Shown: positions 50,616-60,462, counted from the first letter of the stretch. The stretch is DNA of 64,000 nucleotides from Actinomadura litoris (GCF_009733595.1 NZ_WOFH01000001.1:620001-684000); one strand, 5' to 3'. Notes: a model not told the origin generated them from the sequence alone. Made by a program: numbers and translations.

Positions 50616-51491
50616 TCAGCCGGACGGGAGCAGCCCCGCGCGACCCAGGAGGTAGGCCGTCATAGGCGCGTAATGGTGCGGGGATACGCCGTCGTCCAGC
50701 GGAACGACGACGTCGATCTTGCCCTCGGCGGCCCCGGCGAACAGCGCCGGATCGTTACAGTCCGCGAACCCCACGGTGTCGATGCCCGCCTGCCCGGCCG
50801 CACCCGCCCAGCCGTGGTCGGCGATGGCCAGATCCGGCCAAACTTCGGTTTTCTCGCCCGTTGGCCCATCGGGAGCGATAACGGACACACGCCCCACGGG
50901 TGCCGGTTCACCGGTCGCCAGTTCGCGCAGCATCGCCTCCATGGGCCGCGGGTCGTGGGTGTGGTGGGTGCGCCCGTCGTCGCCTTCGAGCATCGCGACG
51001 CCGCCCTCGGCGTAGACGATGCGGCGCGTCTCGGAGCCGCCCCAGCCCGCGTCGATCTCATACGTCCAGCCCTCGGCCGGGGTGAGGACGCGGCAGCCGG
51101 CGCCGGCGAGGGCGTGCGCCACCGCCTGGTACACCGGCGACAGCGTCGCCGGGTGACCGGTGGCGATCAGCACGGTCTCGGCGCGGCGGGCGGCGAGGCC
51201 GACGCGCTCGCCCATCGCCTCCAGCATGTCGAGGGTGATGTCGGGGTCGATGGTGTCGTCGCCGTACACGTGCCCGGGATCGGGGTCGACGCCGCAGCGC
51301 TCGACCATCATCTCCAGGACGGTCCGCTCCGTCCACGAGGGCTTGAGCTCCAGGCCGAGCTGGTAGTACGGCTCGCCGTCCGCCATCAGCCGGTAGTGCT
51401 TGAGGTTGTTCTGCCGCGGTGTCGCCACATCGCCCGCGATCATCGTCTGGACGAGGTGCTCGCGCAGCTCGTCCCGTGCCGGTGCCGTCAT
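50616..51491 (-). CDS. Actinobacterial phosphatase-like protein
   Basis: 291 residues from the ATG at 51491; an upstream ATG at 51533 adds a repetitive MATAGMAAGMAAAG stretch that I consider untranslated. The sequence (DELREHLVQTMIAGDVATPR, GHVYGDDTIDPDITLDMLEA, DLAIADHGWAGAAGQAGIDT, DVVVPLDDGVSPHHYAPMTA) matches a conserved actinobacterial family usually named phosphatase. Catalytic residues cannot be assigned. It sits beside acuC and proC, a conserved cluster. Confidence 0.8.
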   Translation of the reverse strand: MTAPARDELREHLVQTMIAGDVATPRQNNLKHYRLMADGEPYYQLGLELKPSWTERTVLEMMVERCGVDPDPGHVYGDDTIDPDITLDMLEAMGERVGLAARRAETVLIATGHPATLSPVYQAVAHALAGAGCRVLTPAEGWTYEIDAGWGGSETRRIVYAEGGVAMLEGDDGRTHHTHDPRPMEAMLRELATGEPAPVGRVSVIAPDGPTGEKTEVWPDLAIADHGWAGAAGQAGIDTVGFADCNDPALFAGAAEGKIDVVVPLDDGVSPHHYAPMTAYLLGRAGLLPSG

Positions 51492-51561
51492 GCCCGCTGC
51501 CGCCATCCCAGCCGCCATCCCTGCCGTCGCCATCCCAAGTGTCGTTCGCGTGCGAGGGTCG

Positions 51562-52785
51562 TCATTCGTCGGTCATCGGGTCGAGGCCGTGCTCGGGGAA
51601 CACCGCCCGGCGCGTGGCCAGGACCGCCTGGTCGATCGGGCTGGCCGGGTCGTAGCCGTCCCCCCAGCGCTGGACGTCGACGACGTCGGTCCCGTCGGTC
51701 ATGCGCTGCGGGGCGGTCTCGTCGGTGCGCAGCCGGACGAACTCGCGCCATCCCGCCGGCGTCCGCGTCCCGGGCGGGATCGGCGCGCCGGACGCCTCGG
51801 CCAGCAGGTGCGTCCACGCCCGCGGGACGACCTGGACCAGCTCGTATCCGCCGCCGCCGGTGGCGATCCAGCGCCCGCCCGCGGTCTCGTGCGCGAGCCG
51901 GTGCAGGGCCGCGTAGGCGGTGCGCTGGCCGTCCACGCTGAGGATGAGGTGCGCGAGCGGGTCGAGCGCGTGCGCGTCCGCGCCGTGCTGGGTGACCAGC
52001 ACCTGCGGCCGGAACCGGCGCAGCAGCGGCGGGACCGTCGCCTCGAACGCGCGCAGCCAGGGCCGGTCGCCGGTGCCGGGCGGCAGCGCCACGTTGACCG
52101 CCGTGCCCTTCGCGCCGGGGCCGCCCGACTCGTTGGGGAAGCCGGTGCCGGGGAACAGCGTCCGCGGGGTCTCGTGCAGGCTGATGGTGAGGACGCGGGG
52201 ATCGTCGTAGAACGCGTCCTGCACGCCGTCGCCGTGGTGGACGTCGATGTCCACGTAGGCGACGCGTTCGGCGCCCTGCTCCAGCAGCCACGCGATCGCG
52301 ATCGCCGGGTCGTTGTAGACGCAGAAGCCGCTCGCGGCGCCGCTGAGCGCGTGGTGCAGGCCGCCGGAGATGTTCGCGGCGTGCTCGGCGGCGCCCGTCC
52401 ACACCGCCTCGGCCGCCGCGACGGAGGCGCCCGCGACCAGCGCGGACGCGTCGTGCATGCCGACGAAGACGGGGTTGTCGGACGTGCCGAGCCCGTGCCT
52501 TGGATCCGGCCGGCCGGTGGCGCCCGCCTGCTTGACCGCCGCGATGTAGGGCTCCTCGTGGACGAGGCCGAGCAGCGCGTCGCCCGCCGCCTCGAACCCG
52601 GTGACCCGCACGTTCGGCCGGTCCGTCACGCCCAGCTCGCGGGCCAGCGCCATCGTCAGCTCGACCCGGACGGGGTTCATCGGGTGGCCCGAGCCGAAGT
52701 CGTAGGAGATGAGCCGGTCGTCCCACAGGATCGTGAGCCCGCACCCGGCCGGCTCGGCGGACGGGGGCGGGGCGGCACTGCTCAT
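51562..52785 (-). CDS. acuC: Histone-deacetylase-family protein AcuC
   Basis: 407 residues from the ATG at 52785 (GTGAGG upstream). HDAC motifs are intact: SGHPMNPVR, DIDVHHGDGVQDAFY (zinc Asp/His and catalytic His-His), TQHGADAHALDPLAHL (zinc Asp) and GGGGYELVQVVPRAWT. It probably deacetylates acetyl-CoA synthetase or another acetyl-lysine protein in the cytosol. Confidence 0.92.
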   Translation of the reverse strand: MSSAAPPPSAEPAGCGLTILWDDRLISYDFGSGHPMNPVRVELTMALARELGVTDRPNVRVTGFEAAGDALLGLVHEEPYIAAVKQAGATGRPDPRHGLGTSDNPVFVGMHDASALVAGASVAAAEAVWTGAAEHAANISGGLHHALSGAASGFCVYNDPAIAIAWLLEQGAERVAYVDIDVHHGDGVQDAFYDDPRVLTISLHETPRTLFPGTGFPNESGGPGAKGTAVNVALPPGTGDRPWLRAFEATVPPLLRRFRPQVLVTQHGADAHALDPLAHLILSVDGQRTAYAALHRLAHETAGGRWIATGGGGYELVQVVPRAWTHLLAEASGAPIPPGTRTPAGWREFVRLRTDETAPQRMTDGTDVVDVQRWGDGYDPASPIDQAVLATRRAVFPEHGLDPMTDE

Positions 52786-52848
52786 GACCTCACGGTATCG
52801 CGGCGGCCGCGTGGTGCGGATCACACGGCGTGCGCGCGACGCGCGCTC

Positions 52849-53280
52849 TCAGCGGCGGGCGGCGGGCTCGTGGGCGCGGGACGGCTCGGCGCGGCTCCCC
52901 GTCCGGGTGAGCGCGAACCCGGCGATCGCGGCCAGCGCCGCGACGCCCTCGCCGGCGAGGCTGATCGTCTTCTCGGTGTACCAGGCGGGGTCGTGCATGT
53001 CGGGCAGCGGTCCGAGCGCGCCCGTGTCGACGTAGTAGTAGAGCAGCAGCGCGCCGACGGCGCTGCCCGCGACGAGGAAGGCCAGCGCGTACGACCAGCG
53101 GCGGGCGTAGGTGAGGACCACGACGGCGGCCACCGCCGCCACCGCCGCCTGGATCCGGAACAGCAGGTCTCCGTCGATGGAGCCGCCCTGGACGTAGGCC
53201 ATGTCCGGGGCGAACCTCCAGTGCACGATGGCGTCGGCCGCGAGCCCCGCGGCCACCAGCAGGCGGATGATGAGTCCCAT
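52849..53280 (-). CDS. Four-helix membrane protein (hypothetical)
   Basis: 143 residues from the ATG at 53280 with about four hydrophobic segments (LIIRLLVAAGLAADAIVHWR, IQAAVAAVAAVVVLTYA, YALAFLVAGSAVGALLLYYY, VAALAAIAGFALTR) and a short basic tail. It resembles DoxX-like small membrane proteins in size only. Function unknown. Confidence 0.7.
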   Translation of the reverse strand: MGLIIRLLVAAGLAADAIVHWRFAPDMAYVQGGSIDGDLLFRIQAAVAAVAAVVVLTYARRWSYALAFLVAGSAVGALLLYYYVDTGALGPLPDMHDPAWYTEKTISLAGEGVAALAAIAGFALTRTGSRAEPSRAHEPAARR

Positions 53281-53427
53281 ACCGCTTACACGGCTGGAGG
53301 CCCCGTCTCGGCTCAAATGTTCAGAGATGAACTTCTCTCCGATGCCATGCCCGATTCCGTGAGATTTCGCCGACCGGCCGCCCGCGCGTCGACCGGCCGT
53401 CCGAGAGTCGACCGGCCCGCCCGCGGG

Positions 53428-54228
53428 TCAGCCGCCCGCCAGTTCCCGGCCCCGGTCGCGGGCCGCCTCGATCGCCTCCAGGACGGCCGCGCGGACGCCG
53501 TGCCGCTCCAGCTCGCGGATCGCGGAGATCGTCGTCCCGCCCGGGGAGGTGACGGCCTCGCGCAGCAGCACGGGATGCTCGCCCGAGTCGCGCAGCATGA
53601 TCGCCGCGCCGACCGCCGACTGGATCACCATCTCCAGCGCGGCGGCGCGCGGCATGCCGAGCAGGATGCCCGCGTCCACCATCGCCTCGACCAGGTAGTA
53701 GAAGTAGGCGGGCCCGCTGCCCGACAGCGCGGTCGCGCCGTCCTGGAGCGACTCGGGGATGCGCAGCACCTTCCCGACCGGCGACAGCAACTCCTCGGCG
53801 AGCTTGAGGTGCTCCTCCCCCGCGTGCGCGCCGGCGGAGATCACGCTCATCGCCTCGTCCACGTGGACGGGCGTGTTCGACATGACGCGCACGACCGGGA
53901 CGCCCTCGGGGAGCCGCTGCTCGATGAACGGGGTCGTGATGCCCGCCGCCATCGAGACGACCAGCCGTCCGGACGGGACGTGGGGGCCGATCTCGTCCAG
54001 CAGGGCGCCCATGTCCTGCGGTTTCACCGCCAGCACGAGCGTGCCCGCCTTCGCCGCGGCCTCGACGTTCGTGACGATCTGGACGCCGTACCGCTCGCGC
54101 AGCAGCGTGCCCCGCTGCTCGCGGCGCGTGGTCGCCATCAGCTCCGACGGGCGGCGCCCGGCCCGCAGCACCCCGGACAGCAGTGCCTCGCCCATCTTCC
54201 CGGCACCCAGAATCGCGATCATCGGCAT
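53428..54228 (-). CDS. proC: Pyrroline-5-carboxylate reductase
   Basis: 266 residues, full length. NAD(P)-binding ILGAGKMGEALLSG, VLAVKPQDM, and the substrate/dimer block ALSGSGPAYFYYLVEAMVDA then TSPGGTTISAI. It catalyses the last step of proline synthesis. Neighbour to proline dehydrogenase, so synthesis and breakdown genes are adjacent. Confidence 0.96.
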   Translation of the reverse strand: MPMIAILGAGKMGEALLSGVLRAGRRPSELMATTRREQRGTLLRERYGVQIVTNVEAAAKAGTLVLAVKPQDMGALLDEIGPHVPSGRLVVSMAAGITTPFIEQRLPEGVPVVRVMSNTPVHVDEAMSVISAGAHAGEEHLKLAEELLSPVGKVLRIPESLQDGATALSGSGPAYFYYLVEAMVDAGILLGMPRAAALEMVIQSAVGAAIMLRDSGEHPVLLREAVTSPGGTTISAIRELERHGVRAAVLEAIEAARDRGRELAGG

Positions 54229-54274
54229 ATACCTTGACGTGGGGTTTCGTTGACCGCCCCAGCCTACCGAGCGG

Positions 54275-55210
54275 TCAGGAGCGCCCGGTGACGGACCGCA
54301 TGACGAGCCGCAGGTTCGCGGGACGCTCGGCGAGGCGCCGCATGAAGTAGGCGTACCACTCGCGCCCGTAGGCGACGTAGACGCGGACGACCGCGCCCTG
54401 CCCGGCCAGGCGCCGCTGCTCCTGCGGGCGGACCCCGTACAGCATCTGGTACTCGAAGGTGTCGGCGTCCCGTCCGTGCAGCACCGCCAGCGCTCCCGCG
54501 ATGTCGATCAGGCGGGGGTCGTGCGTGGCGAGCATCGGGTAGCCCTTGCCCGCCATGAGCACCTTCATACAGCGGACGAAGGACTTGTCGATGTCCTCCT
54601 TGCCGGTGAAGGCGATCGGCTCGGGAGCGGCGTAGGCGCCCTTGCACAGCCTCACGCGCGACCCCTCGTAGGCCAGTTCCGCGCAGTGCTCCTCGGCCCG
54701 CCGCAGATAAGCCTGGACGACCGCGCCCGTGTCGGGGAAGTCGCGCCGCAGTTCGTGGACGGTCCGCAGCGTGGAGTCGACGGTGGTGTGGTCCTCCATG
54801 TCGAGCGTGACCGTCGTCCCGGCGGAGCGGGCGGCGGTGCTGACGCGCCGCGCGTTGTCGAGCGCGAGCGCCTCGTCCACGGTCTGGCCGATCGCCGACA
54901 GCTTCAGCGAGACCTCGGCGCGCGTGCCGAGCGGCGCCCCCTCCAGCCGCGTGTCGCCGAGCCGCCGGAGCAGGTCGATGTAGTGCTGGACGTTCGCCTC
55001 GGCGCGCTCGCGGTCGGTCGTGTCCTCGCCGAGGACGTCGAGGGTGACCAGCAGGCCCTCGGTGGTGAGCTCCTCGGTGACGCGCGCCGCGTCCTCGATC
55101 GTCTCGCCCGCGATGAACCGCCGGACGACGTCACGGGTGAACGGCGCGGTCTCCACCACCCGGCGCGCACCTCCGCTGCGGGACGCGGCCAGCAAAGCCT
55201 GCCGAAGCAC
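54275..55210 (-). CDS. Proline dehydrogenase (monofunctional PutB type)
   Basis: 311 residues from the GTG at 55210 (GGGGGG upstream). It oxidises L-proline to pyrroline-5-carboxylate using FAD. Visible signature blocks are VTLDMEDHT, RVRLCKGAYAAPE, DTFEYQMLYGVRPQEQRRLA and GREWYAYFMRRLAERPANL. It lacks the P5C-dehydrogenase half of PutA, as is usual in actinobacteria. It lies 46 bp upstream of proC on the same strand. Confidence 0.93.
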   Translation of the reverse strand: MLRQALLAASRSGGARRVVETAPFTRDVVRRFIAGETIEDAARVTEELTTEGLLVTLDVLGEDTTDRERAEANVQHYIDLLRRLGDTRLEGAPLGTRAEVSLKLSAIGQTVDEALALDNARRVSTAARSAGTTVTLDMEDHTTVDSTLRTVHELRRDFPDTGAVVQAYLRRAEEHCAELAYEGSRVRLCKGAYAAPEPIAFTGKEDIDKSFVRCMKVLMAGKGYPMLATHDPRLIDIAGALAVLHGRDADTFEYQMLYGVRPQEQRRLAGQGAVVRVYVAYGREWYAYFMRRLAERPANLRLVMRSVTGRS

Positions 55211-55281
55211 TGACGGACCCCCCTGTCGCTCGAATCTCGCTCGAACCCCCTGCCGCTCGCCACCAGCGTAGACCCGGGGCG

Positions 55282-56508
55282 TCAGGACACCGTGCCCAGG
55301 TTGTCGCCGCCGCCGTGCTGCCGGACGTACTCGGGCATCTCGGCGGTCTTGACCGCGTTGAACAGCGCCTTCGACTTCGCCGGGTCGAGCAGGACGACGC
55401 TCTGCTTTCCGCGCATGCCCGTGCCCCGGAACGGCGTCGTCATGAACGCCACATCGGAGGCGCGCAGGTGCCGCAGGCTCAGCGCGAGCGAGCGCAGCTT
55501 GCCGCCGGACACGCTCTCGTCCACGCTGATCGACTTGGTGAACGCCGACAGGAACCGGTCGAGCTTCAGCGGGTTGGTCAGCGTGCCGCCGGCCGCCGCC
55601 TGCTTGGCGAGCGCGCTGAGGAACGCCTGCTGCCGCCTGATCCGGTCGAAGTCGCCGTTCGGCAGGTTGTAGCGCTGCCGGACGAACAGCAGCGCCCGCT
55701 CGCCGTCGAGCTTCTGCGGCCCGGCCTGCCAGTTCACCTTGCGGGCCGGGTCGTACACGCTCTGCTTGATGTCGACGGTGACGCCGCCGAGCGCGTCGGT
55801 CATCGACTTGAACCCCTCGAAGTCGATGGCGCCGTAGTGGTCGATCCGGACGCCGGTCAGGCTCTCCAGCGTCTTGATCAGCAGCCTCGGCCCGCCGTAG
55901 GAGAACGCCGCGTTGATCTTCTGGTTGCCGTAGCCGGGGATCTCCACCCACGAGTCGCGCGGGAACGAGACGACGTAGGCCCTGCGGCGGTCGGCCGGCA
56001 GGTGCAGCAGCATGATCGTGTCGGTGCGCTGCCGGCCGGGCTTCCACACCTCGCCGCCGTCGCCCGTCGTGGCGGCTTCCGCGCGCGAGTCCGACCCGAC
56101 GAGCAGCCAGTTCTCGGTCCCGGCGACGTTCGGGCCGGGCCGCCGGGCGCCGTCCTCGGGCAGCGCGCCCTTGATCCGGCCGATGTTGCCGTTGTAGGAG
56201 GACTGGCGCTGCCAGACCAGCCCGCCGATGCCCGCGACGACCAGCGCGAAGAACACCCCGATCGCGATCAGGACGCGCGGCCAGCGGCGCTTGCGCGGCC
56301 TGCGGTGCCCCTGGCCGCCCTCGCCCGGGGCGGCGGGCCCGTCGCCGAGGCCGGGCAGCCCCCCGATGCCGGACGGCGTCCCGCTGCCGGACGGCGCCCC
56401 GGGCCCGGACGGCGCCCCCGGAGCCGTGGCGCCCGGAGCCCCGCGCGGCGGCACGGACGCGTCGGGTGGCCGGGGCGCGGAGGGGCCGGGGAGGTCTGGG
56501 GGGGTCAT
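55282..56508 (-). CDS. LytR-CpsA-Psr (LCP) family glycopolymer transferase
   Basis: 408 residues. A long Pro/Gly/Ser-rich cytoplasmic N-terminus (~70) with a basic cluster (HRRPRKRRWPR) precedes one TM helix (VLIAIGVFFALVVAGIGGLV) and an extracellular LCP domain (~125-290): LLVGSDSRAE, GRQRTDTIMLLHLPADRRRA, SFPRDSWVEIPGYGNQKINA, GERALLFVRQRYNLPNGDFD then RIRRQQAFL. It attaches wall teichoic acid or another anionic polymer to peptidoglycan. Confidence 0.93.
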   Translation of the reverse strand: MTPPDLPGPSAPRPPDASVPPRGAPGATAPGAPSGPGAPSGSGTPSGIGGLPGLGDGPAAPGEGGQGHRRPRKRRWPRVLIAIGVFFALVVAGIGGLVWQRQSSYNGNIGRIKGALPEDGARRPGPNVAGTENWLLVGSDSRAEAATTGDGGEVWKPGRQRTDTIMLLHLPADRRRAYVVSFPRDSWVEIPGYGNQKINAAFSYGGPRLLIKTLESLTGVRIDHYGAIDFEGFKSMTDALGGVTVDIKQSVYDPARKVNWQAGPQKLDGERALLFVRQRYNLPNGDFDRIRRQQAFLSALAKQAAAGGTLTNPLKLDRFLSAFTKSISVDESVSGGKLRSLALSLRHLRASDVAFMTTPFRGTGMRGKQSVVLLDPAKSKALFNAVKTAEMPEYVRQHGGGDNLGTVS

Positions 56509-56587
56509 GGCGCCGGAGATTACCAGCCGCTCCCTGCTGCGAGACCCACATCGGCGCAGGGTGTCCGGTTCAGGCGGGGCCCCCGGT

Positions 56588-57322
56588 TCAGGTGGTGCGG
56601 CGGCGGAGCGTCGCGGCGCCGAGGACCAGCGCGACGACCGTGAAGCCGGCGATGACCGCGATGTCCACGGCGAGGTCGCCGGTGAGGCTCGGGTGCAGGC
56701 TGATCTCCCGCATGCCCTCCACCGCGTACGTCAGCGGCAGGACGGCGGAGATCGCCTCCAGCCAGGACGCCATGTCGCCGCGCGGGACGATCAGCCCGCA
56801 CAGCAGCAGCTGCGGCAGCACGAACGCCGGCATGAACTGGACGGCCTGGAACTCCGTCCGCGCGAACGCGCTCGCGAACAGCCCGAGCGCCATGCCGAGC
56901 AGCGCGTCCAGCACCGCGACGACCACGAGCGAGGTCAGCGACCCGGCGAGGTCGAGGCCGAGCCAGGTCAGCGAGATCAGCAGCACGACACCGACCTGCA
57001 CCAGCGTGACGAGCCCGAACGCCAGCGCGTAGCCGAGCAGCAGGTCGAGCTTGCCGGTGGGCATGGTCATCAGCCGCTCCAGCGTCCCGCCCGTCCGCTC
57101 GCGCAGCGTCGCGACGCTCGTCACGATGAACATGATCAGGAAGGGGAACAGGCCGAGCAGCATCGGGCCGATCCGGTCGAACAGCACGGGCTGGTCGAAC
57201 ACGTACCGCAACAGGATCATCAGCAGGCTCGGCACGCCGACGAGCATGGCGAGCGTGCGGTGGTCGTTCTTGAGCTGGGCCAGGATGCGGCGCGTCGTGG
57301 CCAGCGTGATCGACAGGCTCAT
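56588..57322 (-). CDS. ABC-2-type transporter permease
   Basis: 244 residues from the ATG at 57322 with six hydrophobic segments; TLRERTGGTLERLMTMPTGK is the ABC-2 permease motif. It overlaps the ATPase gene by 4 bp. With that subunit it forms an exporter of unknown substrate (drug, polyketide or lipid). Confidence 0.92.
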   Translation of the reverse strand: MSLSITLATTRRILAQLKNDHRTLAMLVGVPSLLMILLRYVFDQPVLFDRIGPMLLGLFPFLIMFIVTSVATLRERTGGTLERLMTMPTGKLDLLLGYALAFGLVTLVQVGVVLLISLTWLGLDLAGSLTSLVVVAVLDALLGMALGLFASAFARTEFQAVQFMPAFVLPQLLLCGLIVPRGDMASWLEAISAVLPLTYAVEGMREISLHPSLTGDLAVDIAVIAGFTVVALVLGAATLRRRTT

Positions 57323-58050
57323 GAGGGGCTCCCCGCGCGCTCGGTGATCAGGTGGAGGAACGCGCCCTCCAGGTCGTCCGCGCCCGTCCTCTCCCGCAGG
57401 GCGCCGGGCGCGCCGTCGGCGAGGATCTGGCCCTCGCGCATCAGCAGGAGCCGGTCGGTGCGGCCCGCCTCGTCCATCACGTGGCTGGACACGACCAGCG
57501 TCGTGCCGCGGTCGGCCAGCTCGCGGAACAGCTCCCACAGCTCCTGCCGCAGGACGGGGTCGAGGCCGACCGTCGGCTCGTCCAGGACGAGCAGCTCCGG
57601 CGAGCCGAGCAGCGCGACCGCGAGGTTGGCGCGGTTGAGCTGCCCGCCCGACAGCGTCGCGACGACCTGGTCGCGGCTGCGGCCGAGCCCGACCTCGTCG
57701 ATCACCCGGGCGACGTCGCCGCGCGGCGCGCCCAGCACGGACGCGAAGTACCGCAGGTTCTCGGTGACGCTCAGGTCCGTGTAGACGGCGGGCGACTGCG
57801 TCGCGTACCCGACGCGGCGGCGCAGGCCGCGCGACCCGGCGGGTTCGCCGAGCACGGTCACCGTCCCGCTCTGGACGATCTGCACGCCGACGAGCGCGCG
57901 CATCAGCGTCGTCTTCCCGCAGCCGCTCGGGCCGAGCAGCCCGAGCACCGCCCCCTGCGGGACGTCGAAACTCAACCCGTGCAGCACTTCCCGGCCCCCG
58001 CGGACCACCCGCAGGTCCCGCACGCTGACCGCCGGACTCGAACTCATCAT
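57319..58050 (-). CDS. ABC transporter ATP-binding protein
   Basis: 243 residues from the ATG at 58050 (a second ATG follows at 58047). Walker A GPSGCGKTTLMRALV, signature LSGGQLNRANLAVALL, Walker B LLVLDEPTVGLDP and H-loop VVSSHVMDEA are intact. It is the DrrA/CcmA-type ATPase of the exporter. An AT-rich palindrome lies immediately upstream, and a TetR gene lies upstream on the same strand. Confidence 0.94.
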   Translation of the reverse strand: MMSSSPAVSVRDLRVVRGGREVLHGLSFDVPQGAVLGLLGPSGCGKTTLMRALVGVQIVQSGTVTVLGEPAGSRGLRRRVGYATQSPAVYTDLSVTENLRYFASVLGAPRGDVARVIDEVGLGRSRDQVVATLSGGQLNRANLAVALLGSPELLVLDEPTVGLDPVLRQELWELFRELADRGTTLVVSSHVMDEAGRTDRLLLMREGQILADGAPGALRERTGADDLEGAFLHLITERAGSPS

Positions 58051-58054
58051 GTGT

Positions 58055-58067
58055 TGAATTTAATTCG
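58055..58067. promoter_or_regulatory. AT-rich palindrome next to the ABC start codon
   Basis: GAATTTAATTC (58056-58066) is a perfect palindrome 5 bp upstream of the ABC-ATPase start, in otherwise GC-rich DNA. It is a candidate operator for the TetR encoded just upstream and could also overlap a -10 element of a leaderless transcript. Confidence 0.5.
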
Positions 58068-58123
58068 CGCAAGCGGTACCGGTCAAGGGGCACGCGGAAG
58101 AGAGGGAGAGCTTCGGCCGGGGT

Positions 58124-58732
58124 TCAGCCGAGGTAGCGCTGGAGCGTGGGCGCGACGAGGGCGATCAGCTCGTCCTCGGGGGCGGACGCGATCGGCTCGA
58201 CCCGCACGACATAGCGGACGATCATCAGCCCGATCAGCTGGCCCGCCGCGGCCTGGGCGTTCAGCATCGGCACGTCGGTGGCCTCGCCGACGCGTCCGAA
58301 CAGGGCGGAGGTGACGAACTCGCGCAGCAGCGCGGCGGCGCGCTCGTTGGTCATCGCCGAGCGGAGCATGGCGAGCAGCGGCGCGCGGCGCTCGGGATCG
58401 CTCCAGACCTCCAGGAAGACGCGGACCATGGTCTCGCCGAGCCGGTCGCGGGGCGCGGCGAGGATGCGCGGCAGGAGGACGGCCGGGTCCACCGGGAAGC
58501 GCATGGCCTCGATGAACACGCCCTCCTTGTTGCCGAAGAAGTGGTGGACGAGCGCCGGGTCGACATCGGCGGCCCGCGCGATCGCGCGCAGGGACGCGCC
58601 GTCGTAGCCCTTCTCGGCGAACAGCTCGCGGGCCTGCGCGAGGATCGTCTCGCGCGTCTCGCTGCGCCCGGGCCGGCGGCCGGGCCCCGGACGGCGGCCC
58701 GGACCCCGCGCGGGCCTGGTGGCCTCCGTCAC
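58124..58732 (-). CDS. TetR-family transcriptional regulator
   Basis: 202 residues from the GTG at 58732 (GTGA overlap with the preceding gene stop). A basic Arg/Pro/Gly N-terminus leads to the TetR HTH ([20 protein letters not shown] then [20 protein letters not shown]) and a ligand domain. It sits 73 bp upstream of the ABC exporter genes and is the probable repressor of them. Confidence 0.92.
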   Translation of the reverse strand: MTEATRPARGPGRRPGPGRRPGRSETRETILAQARELFAEKGYDGASLRAIARAADVDPALVHHFFGNKEGVFIEAMRFPVDPAVLLPRILAAPRDRLGETMVRVFLEVWSDPERRAPLLAMLRSAMTNERAAALLREFVTSALFGRVGEATDVPMLNAQAAAGQLIGLMIVRYVVRVEPIASAPEDELIALVAPTLQRYLG

Positions 58733-59613
58733 CGCGCTCCCCGCAGGGTGATCTCCCCGCGCGAGCTGACCTGCCAGGTGCGGTCGGCCGCGGCGAGGTG
58801 CAGGCGGGCGAACGCGAGCGCCTCGGCGAGGTCCTCCATCCGCTCGGGACGGCCCGCCGCGCGCCGCGTGTTGACCTCCAGCACGACGTGCCCCCGGTAC
58901 CCGCCCTCGGCCAGGTTCTCCAGCATCGGCCCGCACGGCTGGGCGCCCCGGCCCGGGACGAGGTGCTCGTCCTTGTTGGTGACGCCCATGCCGTCGGCCA
59001 GATGGACGTGGCGGAGCCGGTCGCCGAGGCTCGCGGCCATGTCCAGCGCGTCGGAGCCCGACACCGCCGTGTGGGACATGTCGAGGGTCACGAAGGGGTA
59101 GTCCTGGTCGACCGGGTTCCAGTCGGGGAGGTACATCCCGGCCTCGGCGCCGCGCGCCTTGAGCGGGAACATGTTCTCGACCGCGAACAGGACGTCCGTC
59201 TCGTCCTGCATGCGGGCGAGGCCCTCGACGAACTCCTTGGCGTACTCGCGCTGCCAGCGGAACGGCGGGTGGACGACGACGACCTCCGCGCCCAGCTCCT
59301 CCGCGACCTCCTTGGAGCGCACCAGCTTGCCCCAGGGCTCGCGTCCCCAGACCCGCTGGGTGAGCAGCAGGCAGGGCGCGTGGATCGATTTGATCGGCAC
59401 CTGGTGGTAGTCGGAGAGGCGGCGCAGGACGTTCAGGTCCTGGGAGGAGGCGTCGGTGGAGACCATCACCTCGACGCCGTCGTAGCCGAGCAGGGCGGCG
59501 ATCTCGAAGGCGCTCGGGACCTTCTCCGGATAGACCGAGGCGGTCGACAGCGTGATCGGCGCGTCCGGCACGCGCAGGGCCGGTGCGAACGCGCCGTTGT
59601 AGTCCGCGGTCAA
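58729..59613 (-). CDS. Sugar phosphate isomerase/epimerase-like TIM-barrel protein
   Basis: 294 residues from a TTG at 59613 with GAGGGAG upstream; GTG at 59571 or 59667 are in-frame alternatives, so the start is uncertain. The AP-endonuclease-2/xylose-isomerase-like barrel is clear ([20 protein letters not shown] then [54 protein letters not shown]), with candidate metal residues E, H, D and H. Substrate unknown. It overlaps the TetR gene by 4 bp, so the two are in one transcript. Confidence 0.88.
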   Translation of the reverse strand: MTADYNGAFAPALRVPDAPITLSTASVYPEKVPSAFEIAALLGYDGVEVMVSTDASSQDLNVLRRLSDYHQVPIKSIHAPCLLLTQRVWGREPWGKLVRSKEVAEELGAEVVVVHPPFRWQREYAKEFVEGLARMQDETDVLFAVENMFPLKARGAEAGMYLPDWNPVDQDYPFVTLDMSHTAVSGSDALDMAASLGDRLRHVHLADGMGVTNKDEHLVPGRGAQPCGPMLENLAEGGYRGHVVLEVNTRRAAGRPERMEDLAEALAFARLHLAAADRTWQVSSRGEITLRGAR

Positions 59614-59763
59614 GGCTCCCTCGCCAGGAATGTTCGCCAATGTTTCGTACGGAAAGCCTATGCGCACCCGGCGCCGATCGGACCCTCGCCCAGAGTGATC
59701 CTCGTTGCCCTCGCCATCACCCTCCAGCGCCACTCGCGTTCGGCGGGGCTACGCTCTGCTGGC

Positions 59764-60462
59764 GTGGCCGAGATAGCTCCGGGGGCGGTGCCGAGCCCGA
59801 ACATCTGGAACTCCCCGCGCGTGTACGAGGTCGAGAACCGCGCGGTCGACCCGGACGGGGTGCTGGAGGCGGCGATGCGGGCCGTCCGGCCGTGGCGGGG
59901 CTCGACGGTGCTGGACCTCGGCTGCGGAACCGGCTTCCACCTGCCCTTCTTCGCCCAGGAGGCGGGCCGGGTGATCGGGGTGGAGCCGCATGCGGGGCTC
60001 GCCGCGACGGCACGGCGGCGCGTGCGGGACCTGCCGAACGTGACCGTCCGCGTGGGCGCGGCCCAGGCGCTCCCGCTCCCCGACGCGTCGGTGGACGTCG
60101 TCCACGTCCGCTGGGCGTACTTCTTCGGGCCCGGATGCGAACCGGGCCTCGCGGAGCTGAACCGGGTCGTCCGGCGCGGCGGCGCGATCATGATCATCGA
60201 CAACGACGCGACACGGTCGACGTTCGGCGGCTGGTTCCGGCGCGGGCTGCCGAAGTACGACCCCGGCGCGGTGGAGCGGTTCTGGACGCGGCGCGGCTAC
60301 CACCGGGAACCCCTCATGATCCGCTGGTCGTTCCAGAACCGGAGCGACCTCGCGGACGTGCTGCGCATCGAGTTCCCGCGCGATCTCGCGGACGCGTTCC
60401 TGCGCGAACACGAGGGCCTCGACGTGGACTACGCGGTGAATCTGTGGTGGCGCCGCGCGTGA
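59764..60462 (+). CDS. Class I SAM-dependent methyltransferase
   Basis: 232 residues from the GTG at 59764. The SAM motif LDLGCGTGFHLPFFA is at ~46, an acidic Glu (VIGVEPH) follows, and the post-motifs NVTVRVGAAQALPLPDASVD and VHVRWAYFFGPGCEPGLAEL are present. Substrate is unknown; the fold resembles the UbiE/Coq5 small-molecule group. Divergent from the isomerase gene. Confidence 0.9.
   Translation: MAEIAPGAVPSPNIWNSPRVYEVENRAVDPDGVLEAAMRAVRPWRGSTVLDLGCGTGFHLPFFAQEAGRVIGVEPHAGLAATARRRVRDLPNVTVRVGAAQALPLPDASVDVVHVRWAYFFGPGCEPGLAELNRVVRRGGAIMIIDNDATRSTFGGWFRRGLPKYDPGAVERFWTRRGYHREPLMIRWSFQNRSDLADVLRIEFPRDLADAFLREHEGLDVDYAVNLWWRRA

Noticed and set aside
51491..51533. Repetitive N-terminal extension of the phosphatase-like protein
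   Set aside because: The MATAGMAAGMAAAG stretch is simple-sequence DNA without homology to the family; the internal ATG gives the expected length.
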